A stretch of DNA of 58,949 nucleotides from NCBI GenBank assembly GCA_031976175.1, contig DALYLR010000021.1, positions 1 through 58,949 on the forward strand, given 5' to 3'. Of this stretch, positions 17,997 through 27,894 are shown in pieces (position 1 is the stretch's first letter; every line of letters begins with the position of its first letter). The stretch is from DMER01 sp003451645. GTDB taxonomy: Bacteria > Pseudomonadota > Alphaproteobacteria > Micropepsales > Micropepsaceae. Under the pieces are notes generated by a model. It was not told the DNA's origin, ran no database searches, and saw nothing but the letters and a program-made list of their open reading frames with translations. The position numbers were made by a program, and so were the translations under genes.

Positions 17997-18755
17997 CTAT
18001 AGCCCTTTGGCCCTAAGCATGTCATCGATCATGGCGGAGTAGGGTTGCGTTGCCAAACGCATCTCTTGCAGTCTTGTGTTGACACGGTTGCGTTGCTCCG
18101 CCGGAACGCTCTCATCAATGGCAAGGTCTGCTAACAACTGAGCCATAACGAATGTCTTGCGCCGCGCTTCCTGCAACTGATCGCGCAAGAGACCCAACCC
18201 ATCGATGGTGGCGTTACCACGCTTAGAGTTCTTCCGGCCCCGTGGGACATCATCGACAAATTCGATGTGTTTGCGCGGATCGTCGCGCGCTGGATCCAAA
18301 AACAGGGGCGCTTCCTTGGAGAGGTCGCCTGTGTGATCCAGGCAGCGGTCAGCGGCCTTGCGTAAGGGAAACAAGTTCTTCTTGTGCGTCTGATTGCAAA
18401 TTTGGCAGGAGAAGAACAAATTCTCCCAACGATAGGCGAGCCAGTAATAGCCGGGCTTTGTGACGGGGTCTGAGGCCTTTTGCTGGAAGCCGCCCTTGGG
18501 CCGGAAGTGTTCAACATCCCCATGGGCGACAGCGCTAACCGGGGATTCGCAGGCGAAGCACTTGTCGAACTGGGCCTGCTTCAGCGCGCTTTTGACGGAT
18601 TTGGCGCCATAAACACTCGACTTGAACGCATGGGTTTTGGTTCCGTCGCGAAAGGCGCCGGGGTCCTCCTCGAACGCCGCCTTGAGCTTCGCAACCTCGG
18701 TGCTGCCAGTGTTCGTGAGAGTTGCCGGTGCGTCGCCTTTCTTGACTGCAATCAT
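17997..18755 (-). CDS. ptuB: HNH nuclease, Septu PtuB-like
   Basis: A 252-residue protein of the TIGR02646/PtuB group. The HNH fold is marked by KCFACESP (first Cys pair), DVEHFRPKGG (catalytic His), YYWLAYRWENLFFSCQICN (second Cys pair) and KKNLFPL. Such proteins are the nuclease effectors of Septu anti-phage systems and of some retron systems. The gene follows the AAA ATPase by only 6 bp, the PtuA-PtuB order. No reverse transcriptase is nearby, which favours Septu over a retron. All Cys and His motif residues that I look for are present, so it should be active. It is convergent with gapR. Confidence 0.85.
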   Translation of the reverse strand: MIAVKKGDAPATLTNTGSTEVAKLKAAFEEDPGAFRDGTKTHAFKSSVYGAKSVKSALKQAQFDKCFACESPVSAVAHGDVEHFRPKGGFQQKASDPVTKPGYYWLAYRWENLFFSCQICNQTHKKNLFPLRKAADRCLDHTGDLSKEAPLFLDPARDDPRKHIEFVDDVPRGRKNSKRGNATIDGLGLLRDQLQEARRKTFVMAQLLADLAIDESVPAEQRNRVNTRLQEMRLATQPYSAMIDDMLRAKGL

Positions 18756-18761
18756 CGCCGG

Positions 18762-20177
18762 TCACTTCGAGCCCGCCGCACGTGCAGCCTTGGGTTGACG
18801 CCGGCTCGCAATCGTATCCTTCAGGAGGTCGAGCAAATCTTGGTCCTCCTTGCGCTCCAGGACCGGCATGCTCAAAACCGCTTCGTTCAGTTGGCGCAGT
18901 TCGTCGGCTTCCTTGGGCGTCAGCCGGGATTTCCGGATCAATTGTACACGCCGGTCGATCTTGTCCTGTTGGATCGGGCTGCGGGCGCTTTCAATGCCGA
19001 ATAGATCGCTGGTCAATATCTGGTCGACCCGCCAGCCGGAAATATTGCCCGGCTCATTGTCGATGAGCATTTCCCCCGTGTGGGTGTCACGGCGCAGCAC
19101 AGCAAGGTTCGCCTTCTCTGCGGCCTGCACCACAAGGGGGCTGTGCGCGGTGACGATGAACTGTGTCCGCGGGAAGTTGCGGGTGAGTTCGGCGATCAGG
19201 CGGCGCTGCCACACCGGATGCAGATGCAGGTCGATCTCATCGACCAGAACAACAGCAGGCTCCGCCAAGGGGGTCTTGGAGTCCGGATAGCGCTGGACCA
19301 TCCGGCTTGCGAAATCGATCACCCACCCCATCATGGTGCGATAGCCGTGGCTCATGGCGTGATAGGGGATCCAGCCATCTTGCGTTTTGAATTGCGCTTC
19401 CGGCGATCCCGCTTTGTTGAAACCGATCCGCACCGCGTCTACATCCGGCAAGATGTCGGCGAGGATTTTCTCGATCATTGCCAAGCGCGGGCCGGTGCCG
19501 CTCTTTCGCCGCTCAACTATATCGGTTTCAAACAGCCAGTTTTGCGGATCGCGCAAGGTTGCGTCTTCGTCGAAGAGTGTCTCAAAGGTCCGGTCACGGC
19601 CTTGGCTGTTGCGTGCGCCTGAGGCGGAGACCATGCGCGGCGCGCCATAGGCTAGGAGGAACAGTTCAGCCGCGAGTTTGTGGTCAAAGTCACTGTCCAA
19701 AATCGTCATGACGTTGGAGTCATGCTCGCGCCAGGGGACAGTGCGGCGGTTCATCGCGATCATACAGGCCACGGTGGCGTCAATTGATTGGGCTCTTTCC
19801 GCCAAGCCGAACTGTCTGCGAGACATTGTTATCCAAGTTCTTGCTTCATCTTCAGAGTTTCGCCCAAAATGATCTTGAATGGGCAATTGCTGAAACCCTG
19901 GATAGCCGAGGGGCTCACGATTGGCGACCGCAGTATGCGCCGCCACAATCGCCCTCAGCAGAGTTGTCTTGCCGCCACCGTTTGGCGCCAGGATGAAAGT
20001 CCATTGGCTGAGGCGCCCATCGTTGTCGCAGAAATCGAGCCGTTGGCGGCGGCCAAAGACCCGCATGTTCTCGACCTCTAAGGCCGACAGGTAGACGGCC
20101 CGTGTCTTGGCGGGCTGTTTGGGGCGGGAGGGCTTTTTTGCAGGCCGGGGCCGTGGTTGACTAGCGCTTCGGGACAT
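18762..20177 (-). CDS. ptuA: AAA/SMC-like ATPase, Septu PtuA-like
   Basis: A 471-residue ATPase of the AAA_21/AAA_15 type. After a basic, Pro-rich leader of about 30 residues come LEVENMRVFGRRQRLDF and the Walker A FILAPNGGGKTTLLRAI, then a long insert, the signature-like stretch SHGYRTMMGWVIDFA, Walker B with the HLHP element (AVVLVDEIDLHLHPVWQRRL) and the switch region TQFIVTAHSPLVVQAA. The C-terminal tail is charged and helical. With the PtuB-like nuclease just downstream it forms a Septu-type defence pair in which the ATPase senses infection and controls the nuclease. The start lacks a clear ribosome binding site and lies 16 bp from the divergent protease gene. Confidence 0.83.
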   Translation of the reverse strand: MSRSASQPRPRPAKKPSRPKQPAKTRAVYLSALEVENMRVFGRRQRLDFCDNDGRLSQWTFILAPNGGGKTTLLRAIVAAHTAVANREPLGYPGFQQLPIQDHFGRNSEDEARTWITMSRRQFGLAERAQSIDATVACMIAMNRRTVPWREHDSNVMTILDSDFDHKLAAELFLLAYGAPRMVSASGARNSQGRDRTFETLFDEDATLRDPQNWLFETDIVERRKSGTGPRLAMIEKILADILPDVDAVRIGFNKAGSPEAQFKTQDGWIPYHAMSHGYRTMMGWVIDFASRMVQRYPDSKTPLAEPAVVLVDEIDLHLHPVWQRRLIAELTRNFPRTQFIVTAHSPLVVQAAEKANLAVLRRDTHTGEMLIDNEPGNISGWRVDQILTSDLFGIESARSPIQQDKIDRRVQLIRKSRLTPKEADELRQLNEAVLSMPVLERKEDQDLLDLLKDTIASRRQPKAARAAGSK

Positions 20178-20193
20178 CGCGGGAGTCTAAGCC

Positions 20194-21129
20194 GTGCCCG
20201 CCCAGGCTATCAATCGAAAGTTGGTCACAGTGTTGAGGCGTTTGGCAAACCGGCGGCAGGTTCTTGGGGCCGGGCTCTCCCTCGCCCTGTGCGCGCGTGC
20301 AGGCGGGGCTGAGCCGCTGGCTTCGGTGACCGCCATTCGTGATGGGCATTTGCTTTTGGTGCCGGTGTGGGTGGGGCCCATGCCCGCGGCGCTGTTTGTC
20401 CTCGATACGGGTGCCGCTGTCACGGTGATCGACACTGCCTGGGCACAAAGGGCCAAGCTCGCACTGGGCCCTGGTCTGACCCTTGGGGCCCCCGGCCGCG
20501 AGGGTGGCTTGGCCGCGCGCGCGCTAGCCGAAACCACACTCACTGTGGGCGGCGCCACACGCTCGCTCAAAGCGGCGGCTGCAGATTTGGCGGGCTTGCG
20601 CCGCGCGCTCAGCAGTGAAGTGCAGGGTGTTCTGGGCCATGATTTTCTATCCGCCTATAACCTCACGGCGGATTTCGCCGAAGGGCGGGTGGTGCTCGCC
20701 CCTGGCGGCGCGGTGAGGCCCACTGGCAGCCATGACATGCGAGTGGCAGGCCAGCCCTTTGTGCAGGCGCGCGTGATCCATCGCGGGCGCGCGCTGAGCG
20801 GCACATTTGGGGTCGATACCGGGGCCGATACTGCGGTGCATCTGCTGGCGCAGCGCACCGCTGCGGCCTTTCCGGATTTGACCACGACCGATGCACAGGG
20901 CGCGACCATTGCGGGTCCGCAAACGTTGCGCCTCGCGCCCATCGACGCGCTGGAATTGGGTGGCGCGCGGATTACCGGCCTGACCGCGAATGCCGCTGAC
21001 GATGCCAGGCCCGCTGGGGCAGGACCCGATTATGCTGGCCGGATTGGCGCGCCCGCCTTGCGCGGCATGATCCTCACGCTTGACTATCCCGGGGCGTGGT
21101 TTTCGCTCACGCCAACCCCGGGGCCCTAA
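20194..21129 (+). CDS. retropepsin-like aspartyl protease family protein, two domains
   Basis: A 311-residue protein with two retropepsin-like halves, each with a DTG active-site motif: FVLDTGAAVTVIDTAW near residue 70 and GVDTGADTAVHLLAQ near residue 208. Each half also shows the typical later glycine loop (QGVLGHDFLSAYNLTADF and GRIGAPALRGMILTLDY). One hydrophobic N-terminal stretch (VLGAGLSLALCARAGGA) reads as a signal peptide. The start is uncertain: a GTG at 20194 opens the frame, and an internal TTG near 20222 is possible. Related proteins are periplasmic proteases of unclear target. It is divergent from ptuA with almost no promoter space. Confidence 0.8.
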   Translation: MPAQAINRKLVTVLRRLANRRQVLGAGLSLALCARAGGAEPLASVTAIRDGHLLLVPVWVGPMPAALFVLDTGAAVTVIDTAWAQRAKLALGPGLTLGAPGREGGLAARALAETTLTVGGATRSLKAAAADLAGLRRALSSEVQGVLGHDFLSAYNLTADFAEGRVVLAPGGAVRPTGSHDMRVAGQPFVQARVIHRGRALSGTFGVDTGADTAVHLLAQRTAAAFPDLTTTDAQGATIAGPQTLRLAPIDALELGGARITGLTANAADDARPAGAGPDYAGRIGAPALRGMILTLDYPGAWFSLTPTPGP

Positions 21130-21162
21130 AGCCTCGGGGGCGCGCAACCGAGTGTTCGCGTG

Positions 21163-23286
21163 TCAGCTCACCGGAAAGCCGCGGTCGCGCATCAGCGCGT
21201 TGGTGTCCACGTCCCGGCCGCGGAAGTTGCGGAAGGCGACCTCCGGCGGGACCGAGCCGCCAACGCTCATGATGGTGTCGTGGAAGCGCTTCGATGTCGG
21301 GGCATCGAACATGCTGCCTGCCTCTTTGAAGGCTTCGATCGAGTCGGCCGACAGCGTGTCCGCCCAGATATAGACGTAATACCCAGACGAATAGCCGTCG
21401 CCCGAGAAGATGTGGCCAAAGGCCGTTGGGCGGTGGCGCAGCACGATCTCGTCGGGGATGCCGATCTCGGCCGCCACTTTCTTTTCAAACTCCACCGGAT
21501 CGATGCCTGCGCTCGCGTCGGTCATGTGGATGCGCATGTCATAGATTGCGGAGGCCAGATACTCCGTCGTAGAGAAGCCTTGACCGGCATTGCGCGCGCG
21601 CTTGATCTTCTCCACCAGATCGTTGGGGATGGGCTTGCCCGTCTTGTAGTGCAGGCAATAGGTGCCGAGCACTTCCGGCGTCTCCAGCCAGCGCTCCATG
21701 ATCTGGCTGGGGAATTCAACAAAGTCGCGCTTCACACTTGTTCCGGCTACGGATGGATAAGTCGTGTTCGACAAGAGGCCGTGCAAGGCGTGGCCAAATT
21801 CGTGGAACAAGGTTGACGCATCGTCCCAGGAGATGAGCACGGGCTCACCCGCCTTGCCTTTGACGTAGTTGCAATTGTTGGAGACGATCGGCTTGACCTC
21901 GGTCTTGAAGCGCTCCTGCGTGCGGTATTCGTTCATCCACGCGCCCGAGCGCTTGCCGGTCCGCGCGAAGGGATCGAAATAGAACAGGCCCACATGATTG
22001 CCGCCGCGGGTCACTTCATACACGGACATATCGGGGTGATAGACCGGGATGCCGGACAATTTCTTGAAGCTCAGTCCAAAGACCTTGTTGGCGGAGAAGA
22101 AGATCGCCTCGACCATCTTGTCGAGCTGCAGATATTGGGTGACCTCCGCCTGATCGAGGTCATACTTTGCCTTGCGCACCTTCTCCGCATAATGGCGGAA
22201 GTCCCAGGCGGCGAGTTTGAATTTGGCGCCTTCTTTGTCGGCAAGGGCTTGCGCCTCGGCCACTTCGGCTCGGAAGGCGGCAACGGCCGGCTTCCATACC
22301 TTCATCATCAGATTATTCGCGTTGTCCGGCGTCTTGGCCATGTTGTTGGCCAGTTGCCAATGCGCGAAGGTCGGGTGGCCTAGCAGATTGGCCTTTTCCT
22401 GCCGCAGTTTCAGGACCTGTGTGATGGTCTTGCGGTTATTGGCGGCGTTGTTGTTGTCGCCGCGATTGGTCCACATTTTGAAGACCTTCTCGCGCAAATC
22501 CCGCTTGGTGGAGAACACCAGGAAGGGTTCGGCAGCCGAGCGTGTATTGGCAATCGCCCATTTGCCGGCCTTGCCGCGGCGCTTGGCATCCTCGGCATAG
22601 GCGGTCTTCATACCGTCTGACATTCCCGCCAGATCGGCCTCGCTCTCCAGCAGCACAAAGTCTTCGTCCTCATCCTTCTGCTGGTTCTGGCTGAAGGCCG
22701 TGTAGAGCGTCGCGAGGTCCTTGTTGATGGCTGCGAGGCGCGCCTTCTTGGCCTTGTCGAGGCCCGCACCTTGGCGCTGGAACGAGAGATATTGCAGGTC
22801 CGCGATGCGCTTCTCCTCCGCCGTCAGACCTGAGGTCTCCCGCGCATCATAGACCGCTTTGATCCGTGCAAAGAGCGCTTCGTCCTGGACGATCTCGTCC
22901 TGGAAGGCGGCTAGCACGGGCGAAATGTCCCGCTCGGTCTTCTTGATCGTGTCGTCCGACATCGTGCCGGCATAGATGAAGAACAATTGCGCGGCACGGT
23001 TAAAGGGCCTGCCCGCATCCTCCATCTTGGCCAGCGTATTGGCGAAGGTGGGGGCGTCCTTTTGGCCCGCAATCGCCTTGATCTCGGCGCGGTTCATCTC
23101 GATCCCGGTCATCATGGCCGCCTGGAATTCTGCAGGCTTGATCTTGTCAAAGGGGGGTAAGCCGCCATAGGCGCCGGTCCACGGATCGAGCAGCACATTC
23201 CCCGTCGCTGCCATCGTTGCCGGCACGCCCACACCTGCCACTGCCATTGCCGCCACCGTTCCTTGCAAGAATGTCCGCCGCTTCAT
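21163..23286 (-). CDS. M3 family peptidyl-dipeptidase (Dcp-like), exported
   Basis: A 707-residue zinc metallopeptidase. The N-terminus MKRRTFLQGTVAAMAVAGVG has a twin-arginine-like pair (RR at 3-4) and a hydrophobic core ending in ATMAAT, so it is probably periplasmic. The M3 zinc motif LFHEFGHALHGLLS carries HExxH, and the downstream acidic region FVEFPSQIMERW supplies the third ligand. Dcp removes dipeptides from peptide C-termini, which complements the S46 enzyme at 6946 that works from the N-terminus. The ATG at 23286 is chosen over an in-frame GTG 15 bases upstream because it opens the export signal. Confidence 0.92.
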   Translation of the reverse strand: MKRRTFLQGTVAAMAVAGVGVPATMAATGNVLLDPWTGAYGGLPPFDKIKPAEFQAAMMTGIEMNRAEIKAIAGQKDAPTFANTLAKMEDAGRPFNRAAQLFFIYAGTMSDDTIKKTERDISPVLAAFQDEIVQDEALFARIKAVYDARETSGLTAEEKRIADLQYLSFQRQGAGLDKAKKARLAAINKDLATLYTAFSQNQQKDEDEDFVLLESEADLAGMSDGMKTAYAEDAKRRGKAGKWAIANTRSAAEPFLVFSTKRDLREKVFKMWTNRGDNNNAANNRKTITQVLKLRQEKANLLGHPTFAHWQLANNMAKTPDNANNLMMKVWKPAVAAFRAEVAEAQALADKEGAKFKLAAWDFRHYAEKVRKAKYDLDQAEVTQYLQLDKMVEAIFFSANKVFGLSFKKLSGIPVYHPDMSVYEVTRGGNHVGLFYFDPFARTGKRSGAWMNEYRTQERFKTEVKPIVSNNCNYVKGKAGEPVLISWDDASTLFHEFGHALHGLLSNTTYPSVAGTSVKRDFVEFPSQIMERWLETPEVLGTYCLHYKTGKPIPNDLVEKIKRARNAGQGFSTTEYLASAIYDMRIHMTDASAGIDPVEFEKKVAAEIGIPDEIVLRHRPTAFGHIFSGDGYSSGYYVYIWADTLSADSIEAFKEAGSMFDAPTSKRFHDTIMSVGGSVPPEVAFRNFRGRDVDTNALMRDRGFPVS

Positions 23287-23669
23287 GATTGTTTGCCCCA
23301 CTGGTTTTGGTCTGAGCCCGATTCACACGAGAATCGGGTGCCTGCACAAGGGGGCTTAATCTTTTTGACGCAAGTGTGAAAAATCAGCCTCTACAACTTG
23401 CACCATCATGGGTGGATTGCGGGGCCCGCGCAGCGCCCCTTCTAAAACGGCTGTTCGATTGACCGTGGTCCGAATGAGGGTGCACGCAGAATAATTGCGG
23501 AGCCATTGCCTATCTCCCTGAAAACTATGGCGAATCGGCACTCTGATTTTTTAGCATTCATTAACCACCGGCCGCGATAACGGAGCCAGGTCCCAAGGGT
23601 GAACGGCTCTTAGGGTTTCGGTTCAAGGCAAAGCCGCGATTGGCTCGTCAACATTTAAGAGGCGTCAAC
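23287..23669 (+). other. intergenic region between M3 peptidase and autotransporter
   Basis: 383 bp shared by two divergent genes. It must hold both promoters, but I could not pick a convincing -35/-10 pair. AT-rich stretches lie near 23340-23400 and 23520-23580. AAGAGG at 23656-23661 is the ribosome binding site of the autotransporter. No hairpin or coding region stands out. Confidence 0.5.
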
Positions 23670-26600
23670 ATGCGTAAACTCAAATCCATTCTCATCGCTG
23701 CGACCGCGATCCCCTTGATTGTTGCGGCGGCGCAGGCTGCGAACCGGAGTTTTCTTAACCCGGCGTCCAACTCCAATTTCAACACGGCAGCCAACTGGTC
23801 CGGCAATGTCGCCCCCGTGGCGGGCGACACCGCGATTTTCGGTGAGTCCGACATCACGGTGATCAATTTCACGGCCGATCAGACTTTGGCCGCCATGGTC
23901 TTCAATCCGGGGTCCTCGGATTACACTTTCGGCTTTAACGGGGCCTTTGACTTGTTCGTCAATGGCGCTGGCATTTCCCGTAATTCGGACTTGCTGAATG
24001 GTGATGCTGGAACGGTCTTCTTCAATGTCAATGTCGCCAATGCCGATATTTTGTTCAATAATGCATCTAACGCTAGCGCTGGTTCTTTGCCCGTGACATA
24101 TGCGGTTAGCAATAACGGGCAGATTTTCTTTCGTAATACATCGAACGGAGGGAACGCCGATCTGGAAATTGGCCCCGCTGGTGAAGTGAACTTCGAAGAC
24201 GACTCCAATGCGGGCTCGGCCAATATCTTGGTCCAGGACGGTGCATTTGCGGGCCTTTTCGTCCGAAACAATGCGTCATTGGGAAGTGCGACTGTCACCA
24301 ACAATGAATTTGTTCGGTTTGAGAACAACGCCACGGCGGGCTCGGCTGCCATTACCAATAACGATTTAGTTGCCTTTGAGGGCGCATCAACTGCCGGTGC
24401 CGCGACGATCACCAACAATAGCGACGGTGAGACACAATTCTTCGATACTTCGAGCGGCGGTACTTCGCGGCAAATCCTTGCTGGTACTGGTATCCTCAAC
24501 ATCTCGGGGCTGGCCAGCGCTGGCACCACATTTGGCTCGGTTGAGGGTGATAGCAACCTGTCTGAGTTCAATCTGGGCACCAAGAACGCCGAGGTTGGCG
24601 GTAACAATCACGGCTTTGTTCTGCCCAATGCGCAAGGTGAGCGCGTCGTAGAGTATGGCGGCGTGATCTCCGGCGTGGGCGGCAGCCTCACCAAGGTTGG
24701 CACCGGCACCTGGGTGCTCGGCGGCGGCAACACCTATACAGGTGCGACGCAGATCAATCAGGGCATCCTGCAAATTGGCCAGATCATCAATTTGGGTGCG
24801 GGCACGGACTTGATCTTCAATGGCGGCACGTTGCGCGTCACCAACACGCTGGGTCTCGCGCGCAATGTCAATTTGCTCGGCAATGGCGTCCTGGAGCTTG
24901 CCCTTGGCCAAACCGTAACCCACGGCGCTGGCAACACCTTCACCGGTGCGGGCAATTTCACCACCCGCGGCGGCAATTTGCTCTTCCTGGGCAATAAGAC
25001 CCATACGGGCCAGACCATCATCCAAAATGGCAGCATTCAGCTTGGCGATGGTGCGACGGCAGGCAATCTGACCAACACCAGCGGTGTAGTTCTGCAGAAC
25101 GGGCAGCTTACCTTCCTACCGCCTGCGGACCAAATTTTTGACCGCAACATATCCGGCGATGGCCTCGTCTTTGTGAACGGCAATAATCGCGTGACCTTCA
25201 CTGGGGCCAACACCTATGAAGGCGTTCTCGCTATCATTGCCAATGCGAGCGCCACGGCCCAGGGCGGCAATGCCATCGGCAACAACACCATCGTCTTCAT
25301 CACCTCAGCCGCGAACCAGGCGCTGATCGTTCAGGACAACGAGGCGATTGGCGGTCTGAGCGGCACGGCAACCGGCAGCCCCGCCATTACTATCGTTTCG
25401 GACGACCTCTTCCTCAATGGCGACGCCTTTCAGAACAGTCAGACCTTCACCGGCGTGATTGGCGGCGCGGGCGGCATTGTGAAAAATGGGTCCTTTACCC
25501 AAACCCTCAACGGCAACCACACCTATACGCGAGACACGGATGTCGAGGGCGGCAAGCTGATCGTGAATGGCAGCCTCGCCAGCCCGGACGTCTTTATTGA
25601 TCCGGGTGCGGAGTTTGAGTTGAACGGCACCGGCAACGACATCTTTAACGACGGCACATTCAGCGGTGCGTTTAATGTCACCTACCTGGAAAATGCTGGA
25701 ACTGTGTCCCCAGGCAATTCACCTGGGATCGGCGTCACCGTCAATTATGTTGGCGTCGGTGCGCCCACCTATACCGTCGACATCCTGGCCAACAACCAGG
25801 CCGTGCCCGTGAATGGCACCACGCATGACTTCCTGAACATCACGAACAACTATGCAGGCGAAGATACGCAGCTGCTGCTTCAGTTCGATGCGCCGTCTGA
25901 CAACCCGGTGGCGACCACAGGCAATGGCATCGAGGTCGCACGCGTCGGCAATGGCGCAGCATCGGCGGGCAACTTCTTCCTGGCCGATCCCAACGATCCA
26001 ACCACCGCACAGAACCAGACCAACGGCTTCATCGGCGGCTTCCAATATCTGGTCAACTTCCAGAACAACACCGGACCTGGCGGAGCGGATCAATTCTTCC
26101 TCCGCACTGTGCTGCGGGAAGAACTAGTTGCCAATGCGGTCGCGCTCGCGGCAGGGCGGCAACTCACGCGGGACTGCTTCCGCGGCGTTGAACACACGCA
26201 AAATGGCGACGCCAAGGGACAGGGCCGCACCTGGGTCAATGGCCGCTACGGCACCTTTGAAGCAGACGCGTCAACCGGCGCCGATTTCGACAGCAGTTAT
26301 TACTGCGTCAATGGCGGCGCCGAGGTGGCCCTTCATGATGGTTTCGCCCTGGGCATTCGTGGCGGATATGCCAATCAAGAGGTCGATCTTAATCTGGTGC
26401 AAGGGGCCGCCACTCTCGATGGCGATACGTGGACGGTTGAAGGTGCACTCACCTATACTTCGGGCAGCGGATATTACTCCGGCTTGACCGCGGGCTATCA
26501 GTCGACCGAGTGGGATTATACTCGCGCATTGGCCAGTGGCGGCACGAACGGCGCTGACATCGAAGGTGCGATCGCCAGCGTCTATGCGGGCTACCGTCAA

Positions 26601-26990
26601 CCTCTCGACGGCAATGCGAGCATCGCGGTCGAGGGTGCCTTGCATTATGATGGCACTGAGTGTGGCGCCAGCTGCTTCCTGGCTGGCACTGTTGAGGACG
26701 CCAGCGAGTTTGAGGGCCGGATTGCGGCGCGCTATGACGATGTTTGGGGTGCTGTGAAACCTTATGCGGTAGTCGCCTATGTACACAGCTTTGAAGAGGG
26801 TCAGAATGTTTGGGTGGGCAATGCCTTGGCGCGCGTCGAAACGGCCAATGCGCTCATCAATGTCAATCTGGGCCTCAATGCCGATGTGGGCGAAGGATGG
26901 TCGCTGACGGCTGAGGCTGCGACCACGCAAGGCGCCGACAGCGACGTGCAGGGCTATCAAGGCATGATTGGCGCCCGCAAGATCTGGTAA
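23670..26990 (+). CDS. autotransporter with PATR-type beta-strand repeats
   Basis: A 1106-residue type V secretion protein. The signal peptide (ILIAATAIPLIVAAAQA) is followed by a passenger that should fold as a beta-helix. Residues about 150-290 contain degenerate short repeats built on AGSAAITNN-like units, and PATR units follow (GSLTKVGTGTWVLGGGNTYT, GATQINQGILQIG; later THTGQTIIQNGSIQLGDG). The final 280 residues form the outer-membrane barrel (from about RTWVNGRYGTFEADASTG to the end ARKIW). Composition rich in Asn and Gly fits a surface-exposed adhesin-like passenger. AAGAGG precedes the ATG at 23670; an upstream TTG is not needed. A strong terminator follows. Confidence 0.92.
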   Translation: MRKLKSILIAATAIPLIVAAAQAANRSFLNPASNSNFNTAANWSGNVAPVAGDTAIFGESDITVINFTADQTLAAMVFNPGSSDYTFGFNGAFDLFVNGAGISRNSDLLNGDAGTVFFNVNVANADILFNNASNASAGSLPVTYAVSNNGQIFFRNTSNGGNADLEIGPAGEVNFEDDSNAGSANILVQDGAFAGLFVRNNASLGSATVTNNEFVRFENNATAGSAAITNNDLVAFEGASTAGAATITNNSDGETQFFDTSSGGTSRQILAGTGILNISGLASAGTTFGSVEGDSNLSEFNLGTKNAEVGGNNHGFVLPNAQGERVVEYGGVISGVGGSLTKVGTGTWVLGGGNTYTGATQINQGILQIGQIINLGAGTDLIFNGGTLRVTNTLGLARNVNLLGNGVLELALGQTVTHGAGNTFTGAGNFTTRGGNLLFLGNKTHTGQTIIQNGSIQLGDGATAGNLTNTSGVVLQNGQLTFLPPADQIFDRNISGDGLVFVNGNNRVTFTGANTYEGVLAIIANASATAQGGNAIGNNTIVFITSAANQALIVQDNEAIGGLSGTATGSPAITIVSDDLFLNGDAFQNSQTFTGVIGGAGGIVKNGSFTQTLNGNHTYTRDTDVEGGKLIVNGSLASPDVFIDPGAEFELNGTGNDIFNDGTFSGAFNVTYLENAGTVSPGNSPGIGVTVNYVGVGAPTYTVDILANNQAVPVNGTTHDFLNITNNYAGEDTQLLLQFDAPSDNPVATTGNGIEVARVGNGAASAGNFFLADPNDPTTAQNQTNGFIGGFQYLVNFQNNTGPGGADQFFLRTVLREELVANAVALAAGRQLTRDCFRGVEHTQNGDAKGQGRTWVNGRYGTFEADASTGADFDSSYYCVNGGAEVALHDGFALGIRGGYANQEVDLNLVQGAATLDGDTWTVEGALTYTSGSGYYSGLTAGYQSTEWDYTRALASGGTNGADIEGAIASVYAGYRQPLDGNASIAVEGALHYDGTECGASCFLAGTVEDASEFEGRIAARYDDVWGAVKPYAVVAYVHSFEEGQNVWVGNALARVETANALINVNLGLNADVGEGWSLTAEAATTQGADSDVQGYQGMIGARKIW

Positions 26991-27011
26991 GCACGTCCCG
27001 GCTTTTGGATC

Positions 27012-27043
27012 AAGGCCGCCCCATGCACGGGGCGGCCTTTTTT
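27012..27043 (+). terminator. rho-independent terminator of the autotransporter gene
   Basis: An 11-bp G+C-rich stem (AAGGCCGCCCC with GGGGCGGCCTT) closes a 6-nt loop and runs into six T residues ending at 27043. The far end touches the stop codon of the convergent TauE/SafE gene; the AA on the other side gives only a weak T run for that strand. Confidence 0.9.
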
Positions 27044-27794
27044 ATGGCGTCAGCCAGAACCAAAGGCCTTGCGCGATCGAGGCGCCGCCGGTGATTAGCA
27101 CGATAGTTTGCGTCCATTTGCGGAAGCTCGCATCGGTCATTTTCTCAAGGATCGGTGCAGCCAGCGTCGTGCCCGCAATGGCGGCCAGGATGCTCGCGGT
27201 GAAGATGCTGGGCGTCAGGTCCGCACTGACCGAGGCGAGCGTGCCGTAATAGGCCACCTTCATGATATGGCTCAGCGTTTGCGTAGCGGCCTTGGTCGCC
27301 ACCACCGCGCGGCGGTCCAGGCTTGAGCGCACAAAGAAGGTGTCAAGCAGCGGGCCTGCCACGCCCGCCATGATCTGCACGCCCGCAACGGAGAACCCGC
27401 AGGCATAGGCGTGGGAGGGCTTCAACGCATCGAGCTGCATCGATGCAGGGATCATGAGGGCCAGGAACGGCACCAGCCCCAGCATGATCAGCATCGCGGG
27501 CTTTGACGGCACGAACACCAGGGCCAAGGGGATGAGCGCGGCTGGGGCGGCGCCGATCGCGTAGCGGCTCAAGATCCCCCAAGCGATCCAGTCGCGCCAA
27601 AGAAAGGCGCGCCAGCCATTGGAGACCATTTGCGTCACACCATGCAGCACCATGGCCGCCGGGACTGGCAGCAGAACGCCCAAGATCAGCATTAGGATCA
27701 ACCCGCCCGCCATGCCAAAGACGGCGGAGATCATGCTGGTCAGAAGTACGCAGCCGCCCAGACCGAGAGCAAAGAAAAATGAGGCTAGTGTCAT
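27042..27794 (-). CDS. TauE/SafE family membrane permease
   Basis: A 250-residue protein with about seven to eight membrane segments (LGLGGCVLLTSMISAVFGMAGG at the N-terminus, LILMLILGVLLPVPAAMVLHG, and further helices), matching the TauE/SafE family that exports sulfite, sulfoacetate or related organosulfur anions. Two related halves are visible, as is usual. The substrate cannot be read from sequence. A LysR regulator is encoded divergently 100 bp away and probably controls it. The gene ends inside the terminator of the autotransporter. Confidence 0.87.
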   Translation of the reverse strand: MTLASFFFALGLGGCVLLTSMISAVFGMAGGLILMLILGVLLPVPAAMVLHGVTQMVSNGWRAFLWRDWIAWGILSRYAIGAAPAALIPLALVFVPSKPAMLIMLGLVPFLALMIPASMQLDALKPSHAYACGFSVAGVQIMAGVAGPLLDTFFVRSSLDRRAVVATKAATQTLSHIMKVAYYGTLASVSADLTPSIFTASILAAIAGTTLAAPILEKMTDASFRKWTQTIVLITGGASIAQGLWFWLTP

Positions 27795-27894
27795 AAAGCA
27801 CCTTGTTCGCCGCTTAATTGGGCGCGATTATATGCGTCATGCAGAGGTTGTCTCGTAGAACATCGCTGCTCTAGGCTCTAGGAATTTGAGGCTT

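Noticed and set aside
17997..20177. Retron
   Set aside because: The HNH protein family also occurs with retrons, but no reverse transcriptase or structured ncRNA was seen nearby.
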